Shown: positions 32,958-41,761, numbered from the stretch's first letter. The stretch is 64,000 nt of DNA from Clostridia bacterium (GCA_017399225.1 JAFQEB010000014.1:1-64000); one strand, 5' to 3'. Numbers and translations are program-made. The notes: a model not told the origin generated them from the letters alone.

Positions 32958-33893
32958 TCATTCCTCACTGCCCTGACCGGCGCGCTTCTGGATCATCTCC
33001 TGCATACGGCGATCCAGCTCCTTGGCGGCGGAGTAGCCCATGCGGCGCAGGCTCAGGTTCCTGGCGGCCACTTCGATGATGATGGCGATGTTGCGGCCGG
33101 GGCGCACAGGCAGGGTCTGGCTGGGCACCTTCACGCCCAGGATGGTGGTATATTCCTCGTGCAGGCCCAGACGATCGTAGGCCTTGCCGGAGACCCACTG
33201 CTCCATGTTCATCACCAGGTCGATGGAGCGGCTCTGGGCCACGGCGGAAACGCCGTACATCGTGCGGATGTCGATGATGCCGATGCCGCGGATCTCCATA
33301 AAGTGGCGCACCATCTCCGGACACTCGCCCACCAGGCGGTTATCGGACACCTTGCAGATGTCCACCACGTCGTCCGCCACGAGCTGGTGGCCGCGGCGCA
33401 CCAGCTCCAGCGCCGCCTCGGATTTACCTACGCCGCTTTCGCCCGTCAGCAGCACGCCGATACCGTCCACCGATACCAGCACGCCGTGGCGCGTCACGCG
33501 GGGCGCGAGGCAGCGGTTGAGGTAGGTGATGGCTGCGAAGGTGAACTTCGTGGTCAGCATGGTCGTCTGATAAACGGCGATGTTGCGGGCGGCGGCGGCC
33601 TCCAGCAGCTCCTCCGGAGCCTTCATGCCGCGGCAGACGATCACGCAGGGGATGTCGAAGGAGAAATACTTCTTCAGCATCGACGCGCGGGTCTTGGGGG
33701 CAAGATTCTCCAGGTAGGTCATTTCCACCTTGCCGATGACCTGGGGCCGTTCAAAGGCAAAGTATTCATAAAAACCGCAGAACTGCATACCGGGACGGTT
33801 CAGGTCGGCGGTACGGATATCCCACTCGGTACGCGTGGAAGGGGAGAGCTCAATCAAGTCCAGGGCCCGGGCAAAATCAGCAGCCTGAATCAT
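32958..33893 (-). CDS. hprK: HPr kinase/phosphorylase
   Basis: 311-residue bifunctional enzyme that phosphorylates HPr on Ser46 and removes that phosphate, controlling carbon catabolite repression. Walker A G-E-S-G-V-G-K-S lies near 150-157, followed by A-D-D-V-V, the E-I-R-G-I-G-I-I-D-I-R signature and the N-I-A-I-I-I-E-V-A-A-R-N C-terminal region. The ATG at 33893 follows GGAGGTCGCT; an upstream TTG is rejected. It lies 23 bp after the HAD gene and shares its promoter. Confidence 0.95.
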   Translation of the reverse strand: MIQAADFARALDLIELSPSTRTEWDIRTADLNRPGMQFCGFYEYFAFERPQVIGKVEMTYLENLAPKTRASMLKKYFSFDIPCVIVCRGMKAPEELLEAAAARNIAVYQTTMLTTKFTFAAITYLNRCLAPRVTRHGVLVSVDGIGVLLTGESGVGKSEAALELVRRGHQLVADDVVDICKVSDNRLVGECPEMVRHFMEIRGIGIIDIRTMYGVSAVAQSRSIDLVMNMEQWVSGKAYDRLGLHEEYTTILGVKVPSQTLPVRPGRNIAIIIEVAARNLSLRRMGYSAAKELDRRMQEMIQKRAGQGSEE

Positions 33894-33916
33894 AGCGACC
33901 TCCAACTCAAGTATGC

Positions 33917-34717
33917 TCAGTCGTTCAATATATAATCTTCGATGTAATGAGCCACGCCGTCTTCGTCGTTGCTGCGGCAGATCTCGAAGCCCAGCGCCTT
34001 GACGTCCTCGCGGGCGTTGGCGACGGCGACGCCCTTTCCGGCGGCCTCCAGCATGGATACGTCGTTGAGGCTGTCTCCGAAGCAGATCAGCTCCTGCATA
34101 TCAAAGCCAAAGTGCTTTCCACACCACTTCAGCGCATTGGCCTTCGTCGCCAGCAGCGGATTGCACTCCAGGAAGTAGGGCTTGGAGCAGGTCAGCGACG
34201 CCCGGCCTGCGAAAAGCGCTTGTGCCTCACGCAGCAGCTCAGCCACGCGCTCGGGCTTGTCCATCATCAGCAGCTTGGTGACAGGCTTACGGATGAACGC
34301 GCACAGGTCTCCCACGCATTCGCCCTGCAGAGAGGACAGCTTTGCGTAGGAGGCGGCCCAATCATTCTCCACCGTGTAAAAGAACCGGTCAGGGGAGTAG
34401 GTCTGGCAGTAAACGCCGCGTGCGGCCGCAAAGGCAGCGACCTCATGGGCAAGCTCGACCGGCAGCAGCTCCTGCATCAGCAGCGCGCCTTCGGGAGCCC
34501 AGACCTCCGAGCCGTTGCAGGAGGCCAGCGCGCTGGCCAGGGGCAGAATGGGCGGCACAGCCTTCATCATGCTGCCGAAGGTACGCCCGGAGGCCGGCAG
34601 GATGAAGATGCCCTGCTCTTGGGCCCGTCGCAGGACGTCCACCGTGTAGCCGGATATGCTGCCGTCGGAGCGCAGCAGGGTATCGTCCAGGTCAAAGGCG
34701 ATGGCGCGGATGCTCAT
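33917..34717 (-). CDS. Cof-type HAD-IIB phosphatase
   Basis: 266-residue cytosolic phosphatase. Motif I is F-D-L-D-D-T-L-L (about 8-15), motif II A-S-G-R-T, motif III the Lys near 190, and motif IV F-G-D-S-L-N-D-V-S-M. The cap is the C2B type, typical of sugar-phosphate, FMN or PLP phosphatases; substrate cannot be read. Co-transcription with hprK suggests sugar-phosphate metabolism, an inference. GGAGG before ATG 34717 decides the start. Confidence 0.9.
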   Translation of the reverse strand: MSIRAIAFDLDDTLLRSDGSISGYTVDVLRRAQEQGIFILPASGRTFGSMMKAVPPILPLASALASCNGSEVWAPEGALLMQELLPVELAHEVAAFAAARGVYCQTYSPDRFFYTVENDWAASYAKLSSLQGECVGDLCAFIRKPVTKLLMMDKPERVAELLREAQALFAGRASLTCSKPYFLECNPLLATKANALKWCGKHFGFDMQELICFGDSLNDVSMLEAAGKGVAVANAREDVKALGFEICRSNDEDGVAHYIEDYILND

Positions 34718-34747
34718 AGGTTCCTCCAGCAAAGTGAATCAGCATCC

Positions 34748-34753
34748 ATTATA
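34748..34753 (-). promoter_or_regulatory. -10 element of the HAD-hprK operon
   Basis: Perfect TATAAT on the minus strand (34753-34748), 31 nt before the HAD start. The -35 region (TAGCGC at 17-bp spacing) is poor. Confidence 0.5.
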
Positions 34754-34904
34754 GCAGAGAATCGCCGTCTGCGCTACTGGTAAATCAAAATTTGAGCATA
34801 AGTGGGCAAATATTTGCAAGATTCTCAGAAGGAATTTGAGGAATGACAATGGAATTAAAAAAGTCAGATAGAATCTGGTAAAAATCCGGAAGGAGTGGAT
34901 TTAT

Positions 34905-36995
34905 ATGATGGATCGTAATGAAGCCCGCCGCCTGGCTCATGAGCTGGTGTCCAAGATGACGCTGGAGGAGAAGGCCTCCCAGCTGCGTTTTGACGCCCCC
35001 GCCATCGAGCGCCTCGGCATCCCCGCCTACAACTGGTGGAATGAGGCCCTGCACGGCGTTGCCCGCGCCGGCACGGCGACCGTGTTCCCCCAGGCCATCG
35101 GCCTTGCCGCCATGTTCGATGAGGACATGCAGGAGGAGGTCGCCTCCGTCATCAGCCATGAGGCCCGCGCCAAGTACAACGCTCAGGCTGCTCACGGCGA
35201 CCGTGACATCTACAAGGGCCTGTCCATGTGGAGCCCCAACATCAACATCTTCCGTGACCCCCGCTGGGGCCGCGGCCACGAGACCTACGGCGAGGATCCC
35301 TATCTGACCACCCGCCTGGGCGTGCGCTTCATCAAGGGCCTGCAGGGCGACGGCAAGTACCTCAAAACCGCTGCCTGCGCCAAGCACTTTGCCGTGCACT
35401 CCGGCCCTGAGGCCATCCGTCATGAGTTTGACGCCGTGGCCAACCCCAAGGATATGTGGGAGACCTATCTGCCTGCCTTTGAGGCTGCGTGGAAGGAAGC
35501 CAACGTCGAGGCCTTCATGGGCGCCTACAACCGCGTCAACGGCGAGGCTGCCTGCGGCTCCAAGACCCTGCTGGTGGATATCCTGCGCGAGAAGTGGGGC
35601 TTCGAGGGCCATGTGACCAGCGACTGCTGGGCCATCCGCGACTTCCATACCCGCCATTTTGTGACCAACACCGCGCCCGAATCCGCCGCCCTGGCCCTCA
35701 AGATGGGCTGCGACGTGAACTGCGGCAACACCTATCTGCACATGATGCAGGCGTACCAGGAGGGCCTGGTGACCGAGGAGGACATCACCCTGTCCTGCGA
35801 GCGTATGTTCACCAGCCGCTACCTGCTGGGCTGCTTCGCGGATGACTGCGAGTATGACGCCATCCCCTATACCGACTGCGACACCGACGAGCACGACGCC
35901 CTGGCTCTGGCTGCGGCGGAGAAGTCCATGGTGCTGCTGCGCAACAACGGCGTGCTGCCCCTGGATCCTGCGAAGGTCAAGACCATCGCGGTCGTCGGCC
36001 CCAATGCCAACAGCATCCCCGCGCTGGAGGGCAACTACAACGGCGTTTCCAGCCGCTATGTGACCTTCCTGGAGGGCGTGCGCGCCTACGCCAAGGAGCA
36101 CGGCATCCGCGTGCTGTACTCCGAGGGCTGCCACCTGTTCAAGGATCGTGTGCAGAACCTGGGCGTTGAGTCCGACCGTCTGGCCGAGACCGCCATGGTC
36201 GCCGAGGCCGCTGACGTGGTCATCGCCTGTGTGGGCCTGGACGCTACCCTGGAGGGCGAAGAGGGCGATACCGGCAATGCCTTCGCTTCCGGCGACAAGC
36301 TGAATCTGGAGCTGCCCGAGTCCCAGCAGAAGATGCTGGATACCCTGGTTGCTACCGGCAAGCCCCTGGTGACCGTCGTGGCCGTGGGCTCTGCCCTCAA
36401 CATTCCCCAGGGCGACGCCCAGCTGCTGGCCTGGTATCCGGGTCAGGCGGGCGGCACCGCGCTGGCGAAGATCCTCTTTGGCGAAGTCAGCCCCTCCGGC
36501 AAGCTGCCGCTGACCTTCTACCACGGCGTGGAAGAGCTGCCCGAGTTCACCGACTACAGCATGAAGGAGCGCACCTACCGCTACTTCACCGGCAAGGCGC
36601 TGTTCCCCTTCGGCTTCGGCCTGAGCTATACCACCTTCGAGGTGAAGGACTGCGCCATCGACGCGGAGACCGGCTGGGTCACCGCCACCGTCGCCAACAC
36701 CGGCAAGATCGACGGCGAGACCGTCGTGCAGGTGTATGTCCGCGATACGGAAAGCGTCCATGAGGTGCCCAACACCCACCTGGCCGGCTTTGCCCGCGTG
36801 GCTGTCGAGGCCGGTGCGGAGAAGCAGATCGCCGTCAAGCTGGACAAGAACGCCTTCACCGTCGTCAACGACGAGGGCGAGCGCATCGCCGACGGCAAGG
36901 TCTACGACGTCTACTGCGGCCTGAGCCAGCCCGACGCCGTGTCCTGCGAGCTGATGGGCCAGGCGCCTGTAAAGATGACCGTCAGCTTCGAGTGA
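34905..36995 (+). CDS. GH3 glycosidase, beta-xylosidase-like, cytosolic
   Basis: 696-residue glycoside hydrolase family 3 enzyme. The N-terminal barrel has Y-N-W-W-N-E-A-L-H-G-V-A-R, typical of the beta-xylosidase/arabinofuranosidase branch, K-H-F-A-V-H and G-H-V-T-S-D-C-W with Asp240 as nucleophile. The alpha/beta sandwich follows (about 340-560) and a fibronectin-like domain ends the protein (about 590-690). No signal peptide is present, so it acts on imported oligosaccharides. No transporter or regulator is adjacent. Strong codon bias suggests high expression. AAGGAGTGGATTTAT precedes the ATG. Confidence 0.9.
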   Translation: MMDRNEARRLAHELVSKMTLEEKASQLRFDAPAIERLGIPAYNWWNEALHGVARAGTATVFPQAIGLAAMFDEDMQEEVASVISHEARAKYNAQAAHGDRDIYKGLSMWSPNINIFRDPRWGRGHETYGEDPYLTTRLGVRFIKGLQGDGKYLKTAACAKHFAVHSGPEAIRHEFDAVANPKDMWETYLPAFEAAWKEANVEAFMGAYNRVNGEAACGSKTLLVDILREKWGFEGHVTSDCWAIRDFHTRHFVTNTAPESAALALKMGCDVNCGNTYLHMMQAYQEGLVTEEDITLSCERMFTSRYLLGCFADDCEYDAIPYTDCDTDEHDALALAAAEKSMVLLRNNGVLPLDPAKVKTIAVVGPNANSIPALEGNYNGVSSRYVTFLEGVRAYAKEHGIRVLYSEGCHLFKDRVQNLGVESDRLAETAMVAEAADVVIACVGLDATLEGEEGDTGNAFASGDKLNLELPESQQKMLDTLVATGKPLVTVVAVGSALNIPQGDAQLLAWYPGQAGGTALAKILFGEVSPSGKLPLTFYHGVEELPEFTDYSMKERTYRYFTGKALFPFGFGLSYTTFEVKDCAIDAETGWVTATVANTGKIDGETVVQVYVRDTESVHEVPNTHLAGFARVAVEAGAEKQIAVKLDKNAFTVVNDEGERIADGKVYDVYCGLSQPDAVSCELMGQAPVKMTVSFE

Positions 36996-37019
36996 TCGTC
37001 ATACATAATTGAATACCAG

Positions 37020-37049
37020 CGGGAGGACGCGCGATGCGTCCTCCCGTTT
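37020..37049 (+). terminator. Terminator of the GH3 gene
   Basis: 11-bp stem CGGGAGGACGC/GCGTCCTCCCG with loop GCGAT, followed by TTTG. Confidence 0.75.
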
Positions 37050-37079
37050 GCATGTGCGGAGAATTTACACGTGTAATGA

Positions 37080-37108
37080 TTGCTTTTCCCAAAGGAAAGT
37101 CATATAAT
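37080..37108 (+). promoter_or_regulatory. Promoter of the VanW gene
   Basis: TTGCTT (37080-37085), 17-bp spacer, TATAAT (37103-37108). Confidence 0.7.
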
Positions 37109-37141
37109 AGAGCAGAATGAAATACCGGAGGATGAACGCGA

Positions 37142-38122
37142 ATGAAGAAGCTGCTTTGTCTGCTGCTGATTCTGCTGACGCCGCTGATGGCCTTTGCTGA
37201 AGATATCGAAGAAAATGTGGATGGCGATCCGCTGGAGCCGATTTACCTGGCCCGGATGTACCGGGAGACCCGCATCCGCAAGGTGCAGGACATGAACAGC
37301 CGCGACTGGCTGGGCAAGGTGCCTGAGGATGCGATGGTGGACGTGTACGAATACGGCGAGGAGTGGAGCCTGTGCGGCTACGAGGGCGACGTCGGCTATC
37401 TGCCCACGGAGCGCCTGTATGAGATGTGGCGGGTCTCCGACGTGCCCCTGCCGGATTTTGTGCCCATGACGGGCATGGCGGTGATGCTGGAGGACGCCTT
37501 TGTGACCGTGGACGGCTATGAGGGCAATACACTCAAACCCGGCGATATGCTGGCCGTCGTCGGCGAGGACGGCACGATCACCATGAACCGCGATATGGCG
37601 CAGCTCCCGGCGGAGTCTTTCCGGTACGAGCCCTTTGTGGCCTGGCAGGACGCAAAGCCCGGTGATGCGCTCTATGGCTTCACCACCTGGTATCAGGTCA
37701 ACGAGAAGGACAAGCTGATCGTTGGCCGGGTGGAGAATATCGAGATCGGAGTGGAACGCACCACCGGCACGGTCATCATGCCCGGCGAGGAATTCAGCTT
37801 CAACGACCTGTGCGCCCCCTACAGCTATGACAACGGCTACAAGAAAGCTCCCAACATCAGCCGGGACGGCGTGGGCGTTTCCGGCGGCGTATGCCAGGTG
37901 AGCACCACCATCTTCCAGGCTGTGCAGGGCCTGAATGTGGAGCTGACCGAGTGGTATGTGCACAGCTATGCGGGGGTCAAGTATGCCCGGCGCAACCATG
38001 ATTGCGCGGTGGCTACCTGGAAGGACTTCCGGTTCATCAACTATTACGATTTCCCCATCGAGATGACCGTCATGGCGCAGGATGGCGTGCTGACGTGCGT
38101 CTTCCGCCGGGGCGGCGAATAA
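37142..38122 (+). CDS. Secreted VanW-family protein
   Basis: 326-residue exported protein. Signal peptide (1-19, ends A-F-A-E), an SH3-like segment (about 50-100, V-D-V-Y-E-Y-G-E-E-W-S-L-C-G-Y), then a VanW domain (about 200-320) with P-G-E-E-F-S-F-N-D, the conserved G-G-V-C-Q-V-S-T-T-I-F and N-H-D. VanW proteins occur in the vancomycin-resistance B cluster but are widespread in spore-formers, and their biochemistry is unknown; cell-wall interaction is likely. No van genes are near. Own promoter and terminator. Confidence 0.88.
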   Translation: MKKLLCLLLILLTPLMAFAEDIEENVDGDPLEPIYLARMYRETRIRKVQDMNSRDWLGKVPEDAMVDVYEYGEEWSLCGYEGDVGYLPTERLYEMWRVSDVPLPDFVPMTGMAVMLEDAFVTVDGYEGNTLKPGDMLAVVGEDGTITMNRDMAQLPAESFRYEPFVAWQDAKPGDALYGFTTWYQVNEKDKLIVGRVENIEIGVERTTGTVIMPGEEFSFNDLCAPYSYDNGYKKAPNISRDGVGVSGGVCQVSTTIFQAVQGLNVELTEWYVHSYAGVKYARRNHDCAVATWKDFRFINYYDFPIEMTVMAQDGVLTCVFRRGGE

Positions 38123-38132
38123 GCAGACAAAG

Positions 38133-38165
38133 AGGGCGGCGCATCACACGGTGCGTCGCCCTTTG
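38133..38165. terminator. Terminator between VanW and the Cys-repeat gene
   Basis: 13-bp stem (one G-T pair) with loop ACAC, followed by TTTG on the plus strand; on the minus strand it falls just after the Cys-repeat stop. Confidence 0.75.
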
Positions 38166-38170
38166 CCATG

Positions 38171-39022
38171 TCAGCGGCAGCAGCGATTGAAATGCGGGGG
38201 CAGGGTCAGGGGCAGATCCGGCCGGCAGGGCACGGTGATTCCGTCGGAGGAAAGCTCCCACTGGGTCACATACACGTCCACCAGCACTGCCAGCGACACG
38301 GTGAAGCAGCCGTCATCGCTGCAGCCGCTGGTGCAGATCAGCTGGACGCTGGGCATCACGGTCACATTGGCGCGGCCGAGGTCAGCCTGCGGGATGGTGA
38401 TGCGCACCGGAACGTCCACGGTCACGGAGCTGTGACCGGTATAGACACAGCCCGCGCAGTCCCGGATCTGGGCGGTCAGGGGAATGGTGACGCGCAGGGT
38501 CGCGCAGTAGCGGTCGCTGGTGATGAATTCCCAGTCGCTGGGGCCGCTGGCACTGACGCCTGCCAGTGCGTAGGGCGGCTGGGCGCATTCGGGAATATCC
38601 TGCACGCATAGCGTCACGTTCGTGGCGCGCTGGGTCGCACGGCCGCTGGCGATGATCCTGGGCACCAGCATACCGCCGCTTGCCAGCGGAGGAATATTGG
38701 CCCAGCACCAGTTAGAACCGCAGTTTGCGTTGCATCCGCAGTTGCCGGTACAACCACAGTTCGTGCAGCCGGAATTATTGCCGCAGCCATTGGCGCATCC
38801 GTTGCCGCAGCCGTTGACACAGCCGCAGTTATTGCCGCAGCCGTTGCTACAGCCGTTGGCACAACCGCAGTTCATGCAGCCGCAGACATTGGCACAGCCG
38901 CAGTCGTTGGTACAGCCGTTGCCGCAGGGGTTCAGGCAGCCGTTGCCGCAGGTGCTGTTCCATCCGCAGCCGCAGAGCCAATCGCAGCTGCCGATCAGGG
39001 AGACGGTGTTATGGTTTTTCAT
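38171..39022 (-). CDS. Cys-x-Asn-x tetrapeptide-repeat protein
   Basis: 283-residue protein with an architecture I do not recognise. Residues 13-106 hold 27 cysteines, mostly at every fourth position (25, 29, 33, 37, 41, then 54, 58, 62, 66 and 68, 72, 76, 80) in units C-x-N-x with Asn at the third place and Gly elsewhere, interrupted by C-G-C steps. A segment around 107-120 (W-A-N-I-P-P-L-A-S-G-G) links to a beta-rich C-terminal domain (about 120-283) with further Cys pairs and an outer-surface style. No signal peptide or membrane helix is visible. In a spore-former, a disulfide-linked coat or exosporium component is plausible; metal sequestration or modified-peptide precursor are alternatives. 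GGAGGTATGCTAC precedes ATG 39022. Confidence 0.72.
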   Translation of the reverse strand: MKNHNTVSLIGSCDWLCGCGWNSTCGNGCLNPCGNGCTNDCGCANVCGCMNCGCANGCSNGCGNNCGCVNGCGNGCANGCGNNSGCTNCGCTGNCGCNANCGSNWCWANIPPLASGGMLVPRIIASGRATQRATNVTLCVQDIPECAQPPYALAGVSASGPSDWEFITSDRYCATLRVTIPLTAQIRDCAGCVYTGHSSVTVDVPVRITIPQADLGRANVTVMPSVQLICTSGCSDDGCFTVSLAVLVDVYVTQWELSSDGITVPCRPDLPLTLPPHFNRCCR

Positions 39023-39069
39023 GTAGCATACCTCCATCCGTCGTTGGGGCACGGGACCGGGTCCACTGG

Positions 39070-39078
39070 CAGATTATG
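39070..39078 (-). promoter_or_regulatory. Possible late-sporulation -10 for the Cys-repeat gene
   Basis: Minus strand CATAATCTG (39078-39070), close to sigma-K CATAnnnTA, with ACA about 15 nt upstream. Weak; no sigma-A promoter is apparent in the short gap. Confidence 0.25.
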
Positions 39079-39101
39079 CAGACGGGGAGGGGATGTGCAT
39101 G

Positions 39102-39131
39102 AAAAAAGCCCCTCAGCATGAGCTGAGAGGC
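39102..39131 (-). terminator. Terminator of yajC
   Basis: Minus-strand stem GCCTCTCAGC/GCTGAGGGGC with loop TCAT, then six T. Confidence 0.85.
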
Positions 39132-39139
39132 CTTGTGGA

Positions 39140-39544
39140 TCAGTTGAGGGCGTCGGACTCGTTCTCGATGGTCACGTCTTCCACAGAGCGGATGGCCCAG
39201 CGGGCAACGACCATGGTCATGTTCTCACGGCCGACGGTCAGGGTGATGGTGTCATCCTTGATGCCGGTGATGGTGCCGTAGATGCCGCCGATGGTGCAGA
39301 TGCGGTCGCCGTGCTTGAGGGCGTTGAGCATCTCCTGCTCCTTCTTCTTGCGCTTCTTCTCGGGACGGATCATCAGGAAGTACATGATGGCGAACATCGC
39401 AATGAAGGGCAGCAGGCTGAACAGGATGCCGACGAGGCTCTCGCCCAGACCGGGCTGCTGTTGCTGCTGCAGCTGTTCCTCCACGGGCGCGCCGCTCTCG
39501 GCAACGGCAGCGGCAATGCCCATCAGCTTGTAAAGCATTTCCAT
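39140..39544 (-). CDS. yajC: Preprotein translocase accessory subunit YajC
   Basis: 134-residue membrane protein. A Gln-rich N-terminal stretch (Q-L-Q-Q-Q-Q-Q) precedes the single helix (about 33-55), then R-P-E-K-K-R-K-K-K and the YajC domain (L-K-H-G-D-R-I-C-T-I-G-G-I-Y-G-T-I). YajC associates with SecDF at the translocon; no secDF or tgt is next to it here. AAAGGAG precedes ATG 39544; the longer frame to 39592 is rejected. Confidence 0.93.
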   Translation of the reverse strand: MEMLYKLMGIAAAVAESGAPVEEQLQQQQQPGLGESLVGILFSLLPFIAMFAIMYFLMIRPEKKRKKKEQEMLNALKHGDRICTIGGIYGTITGIKDDTITLTVGRENMTMVVARWAIRSVEDVTIENESDALN

Positions 39545-39582
39545 AGGTGTAGATCTCCTTTCGATAATGGGGGTCATCGGAT

Positions 39583-39611
39583 ATTGTAGCACACTTTTGT
39601 GCGTGCCACAA
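39583..39611 (-). promoter_or_regulatory. Promoter of yajC
   Basis: Minus strand TTGTGG (39611-39606), 17-bp spacer, TACAAT (39588-39583). Confidence 0.65.
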
Positions 39612-39734
39612 GGGTTAAAATCACTTGAAGATCATAGATTTTTACTTTTTGCTCAAACAATGAAACGCTTTGATGCTTTCAGGCGTAATATTGTATGAAT
39701 GGAGCAGACAAATGTATGGCTGCGGCAGATCTGC

Positions 39735-39763
39735 TTGCGGCGTAGGGCAGTTTGCTCTATAAT
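39735..39763 (+). promoter_or_regulatory. Promoter of the secreted unknown
   Basis: TTGCGG (39735-39740), 17-bp spacer, TATAAT (39758-39763), followed by TCAGGAGG at 39801. Confidence 0.7.
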
Positions 39764-39815
39764 GAAAACGTCGGATCGGAGATATGCTCCAATAAAGACA
39801 TCAGGAGGTACACAC

Positions 39816-41555
39816 ATGAAGAAACTGACTGCAATGCTGCTGGCATTCCTTATGCTTTTGCTGCCCGTTGCCGGCCAGGCAGAGGATGCTGCACCCGGAA
39901 CGTTTGACTACGGCAGAATGACGTCTGCGGATTATCTTGAGAATGCGGTGGAGAATGGCCGCCGCATCACCATGACGGTCAAGCTGAGCGATCTTGCCCA
40001 GAGCTACACGGGGGAACCCGCCATCGACGGTGTGATCGCTGACGTGCTGAACGCTCTGACCGTTACCGGCTATGCCCAGGGGGATGAAGCGTACTTCTCC
40101 TTCGGCGCTGTGCAGCCTGACGGCGCTGTCGCTGACATCCTGACCTTCGGCGCCCTGCAGGAGGGGGAGGACACCTACATCGCCAGCAATCTGCTCGGCG
40201 ATACCATCGTGGTGGCTGCTGACGAGGTGCAGCCGCTGCTGGAGCGCCTGATCGACATGCTTGCCGTCCTGGGCGTTTACAGCAATGCAGAGGCAGGGAA
40301 TCTGAAGGCCGAGTTGGGCGATGCGTTTGCCGATTTTGAGGAGATGCTTGCCGATGCGATGAAGGAGCCCGCGGAGGAGCTCGACCCCGCATCGCTGGAT
40401 TACGCTGCTCTTGAGAATGCAATCACGCCGATCCTGGAAAAGGTGCAGACGACCGAGGTGACCATGCAGCCCCGCAACTGTGATATGGCTGCATCCATGA
40501 TGACCGTGGAGCTTACCAATGAGGATCTGAAGGGGCTGCTGGCGGGCTACTTGCAGTTCATGCTTGATAATCCTGCCTTTGCCGAGGCGGTAAAGCAGCG
40601 GATGAATTTTGAGAACACTGCTGATATGTACAGCCCGGTGTACGGCGAGAGCATCACCTTTGAGGAGCTGATCCGCATGTACCAGGACGAGCTGCAGCAG
40701 CAGACCTTCCTGGCGAAGGACGCCAGCATCCGCATCTATCTTGATGAAGCAGGCACCCCGGTTGCGATCAACGCGGTGCTGCCCGTTTACCAGACAGCCG
40801 AGCCGGCTGTGGAGATCGTTGAGGTGGAGGACGCCGAAGCGGTCGATTTTGATGAGTTCTTTGCGACCCTGCAGAGCGAACAGGAGTGCGGGACTATTGA
40901 AGTGGCAGACGAACCCGTCAATGAAACGATGGACGTCACCCTGGATTACACCCGCCTGACCATGAACGACGGCGTTGCGCACAGCGTTGTGGCAAAAGCC
41001 GGAACCGATGACGTGACCTTCAGCCTGCTGGTGAAGGAGTGCAGCTTTACGGCGAATCTGGCCGTTGCCAGCCAGGGCGAGACGAAGTTCACCGCCGGCC
41101 TGGAGGCGGAGGACAAGAGCGGCGAAAATCTGGAAGCCTATGATGCCGTTCTGGATGTGTTCATCGCGGAAAGCACCTCCACCGTGACCACCTACAACAG
41201 CTTCACCGGCAAGCGTACCGAAACGACCACTACCGAGCCGGAAACCAGCTTCAAGGTATATATCAGCACACAGACGACCTTTGATGAAGTGGACTTCGCC
41301 GAGAAGGACGCCGTTACCCTGGAGGTCAATGGCGTGAAGTACGGCACCCTCTGTATTGATATCGCAAGCGGCGAACCCGGCGCCTCCATCAAGGACGGCG
41401 ATGTGATCCGCCCGGCTGCGCTGGAGGAGAGCGAGTTTATCAACTGGTTCGTCAGCGTTATGATCCAGCTGGAGAGTTGGGGCGCGACGGCCTTGCAGAG
41501 TATGCCTGCAAGCCTGATCAATCTGATCAACAGCCTGAGCAACACCGGTATGTAA
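39816..41555 (+). CDS. Secreted protein of unknown function
   Basis: 579-residue exported protein. Signal peptide 1-22 (M-K-K-L-T-A-M-L-L then V-A-G-Q-A-E). The mature protein is acidic, with alternating beta-rich and helical parts and a Thr-rich hairpin (T-S-T-V-T-T-Y-N-S-F-T-G-K-R-T-E-T-T-T-T) near 450-470. No catalytic motif, sortase signal or repeat. The style resembles secreted lipid- or ligand-binding proteins with long beta sheets, but that is impression only. Start at 39816 behind TCAGGAGG, not the longer frame from 39699 which spans the promoter. Confidence 0.75.
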   Translation: MKKLTAMLLAFLMLLLPVAGQAEDAAPGTFDYGRMTSADYLENAVENGRRITMTVKLSDLAQSYTGEPAIDGVIADVLNALTVTGYAQGDEAYFSFGAVQPDGAVADILTFGALQEGEDTYIASNLLGDTIVVAADEVQPLLERLIDMLAVLGVYSNAEAGNLKAELGDAFADFEEMLADAMKEPAEELDPASLDYAALENAITPILEKVQTTEVTMQPRNCDMAASMMTVELTNEDLKGLLAGYLQFMLDNPAFAEAVKQRMNFENTADMYSPVYGESITFEELIRMYQDELQQQTFLAKDASIRIYLDEAGTPVAINAVLPVYQTAEPAVEIVEVEDAEAVDFDEFFATLQSEQECGTIEVADEPVNETMDVTLDYTRLTMNDGVAHSVVAKAGTDDVTFSLLVKECSFTANLAVASQGETKFTAGLEAEDKSGENLEAYDAVLDVFIAESTSTVTTYNSFTGKRTETTTTEPETSFKVYISTQTTFDEVDFAEKDAVTLEVNGVKYGTLCIDIASGEPGASIKDGDVIRPAALEESEFINWFVSVMIQLESWGATALQSMPASLINLINSLSNTGM

Positions 41556-41572
41556 CGCCGGGCATGAGCTGG

Positions 41573-41599
41573 GGAGCGTGTTATGCACGCTCCCTTTTC
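41573..41599 (+). terminator. Terminator of the secreted unknown
   Basis: 9-bp stem GGGAGCGTG/CACGCTCCC with loop TTATG, then TTTT. Confidence 0.85.
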
Positions 41600-41626
41600 T
41601 GCTGCAGGATTTTCCATGGGGGACAT

Positions 41627-41655
41627 TGCATTTCCGGGACGTATGTGCTATACTA
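41627..41655 (+). promoter_or_regulatory. Promoter of the CNNM/CorC gene
   Basis: TTGCAT (41627-41632), 17-bp spacer, TATACT (41650-41655). Confidence 0.75.
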
Positions 41656-41661
41656 TAAAAT

Positions 41662-41761
41662 GGTATGCTGCAAATATTGCAGAATTTTCGCACGCCTGCA
41701 TACCGGCGGCGGAACGGGGTGCAGCCCGTATGCTGCACATGAATAAAAGGAGGTAATCTCT
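41662..41761 (+). promoter_or_regulatory. Structured leader of the CNNM/CorC gene
   Basis: About 100 nt with two hairpins: CTGCAA/TTGCAG (41669-41683) and GCATAC/GTATGC (41699-41704 with 41729-41734, plus an inner GGC/GCC). It is too short for an M-box and matches no riboswitch I know. The ribosome site AAAGGAGG follows. Confidence 0.4.

Noticed and set aside
34785..36779. 664-codon minus-strand open frame
   Set aside because: Shadow of the GH3 gene.
38622..39026. Gln-Pro repeat ORF on the plus strand
   Set aside because: Frame-shadow of the Cys-Asn repeats; only the minus frame has a ribosome site and a non-repetitive domain.
41662..41761. M-box magnesium riboswitch
   Set aside because: Leader is about 100 nt, shorter than an M-box, and lacks the conserved loops as far as I recall them.
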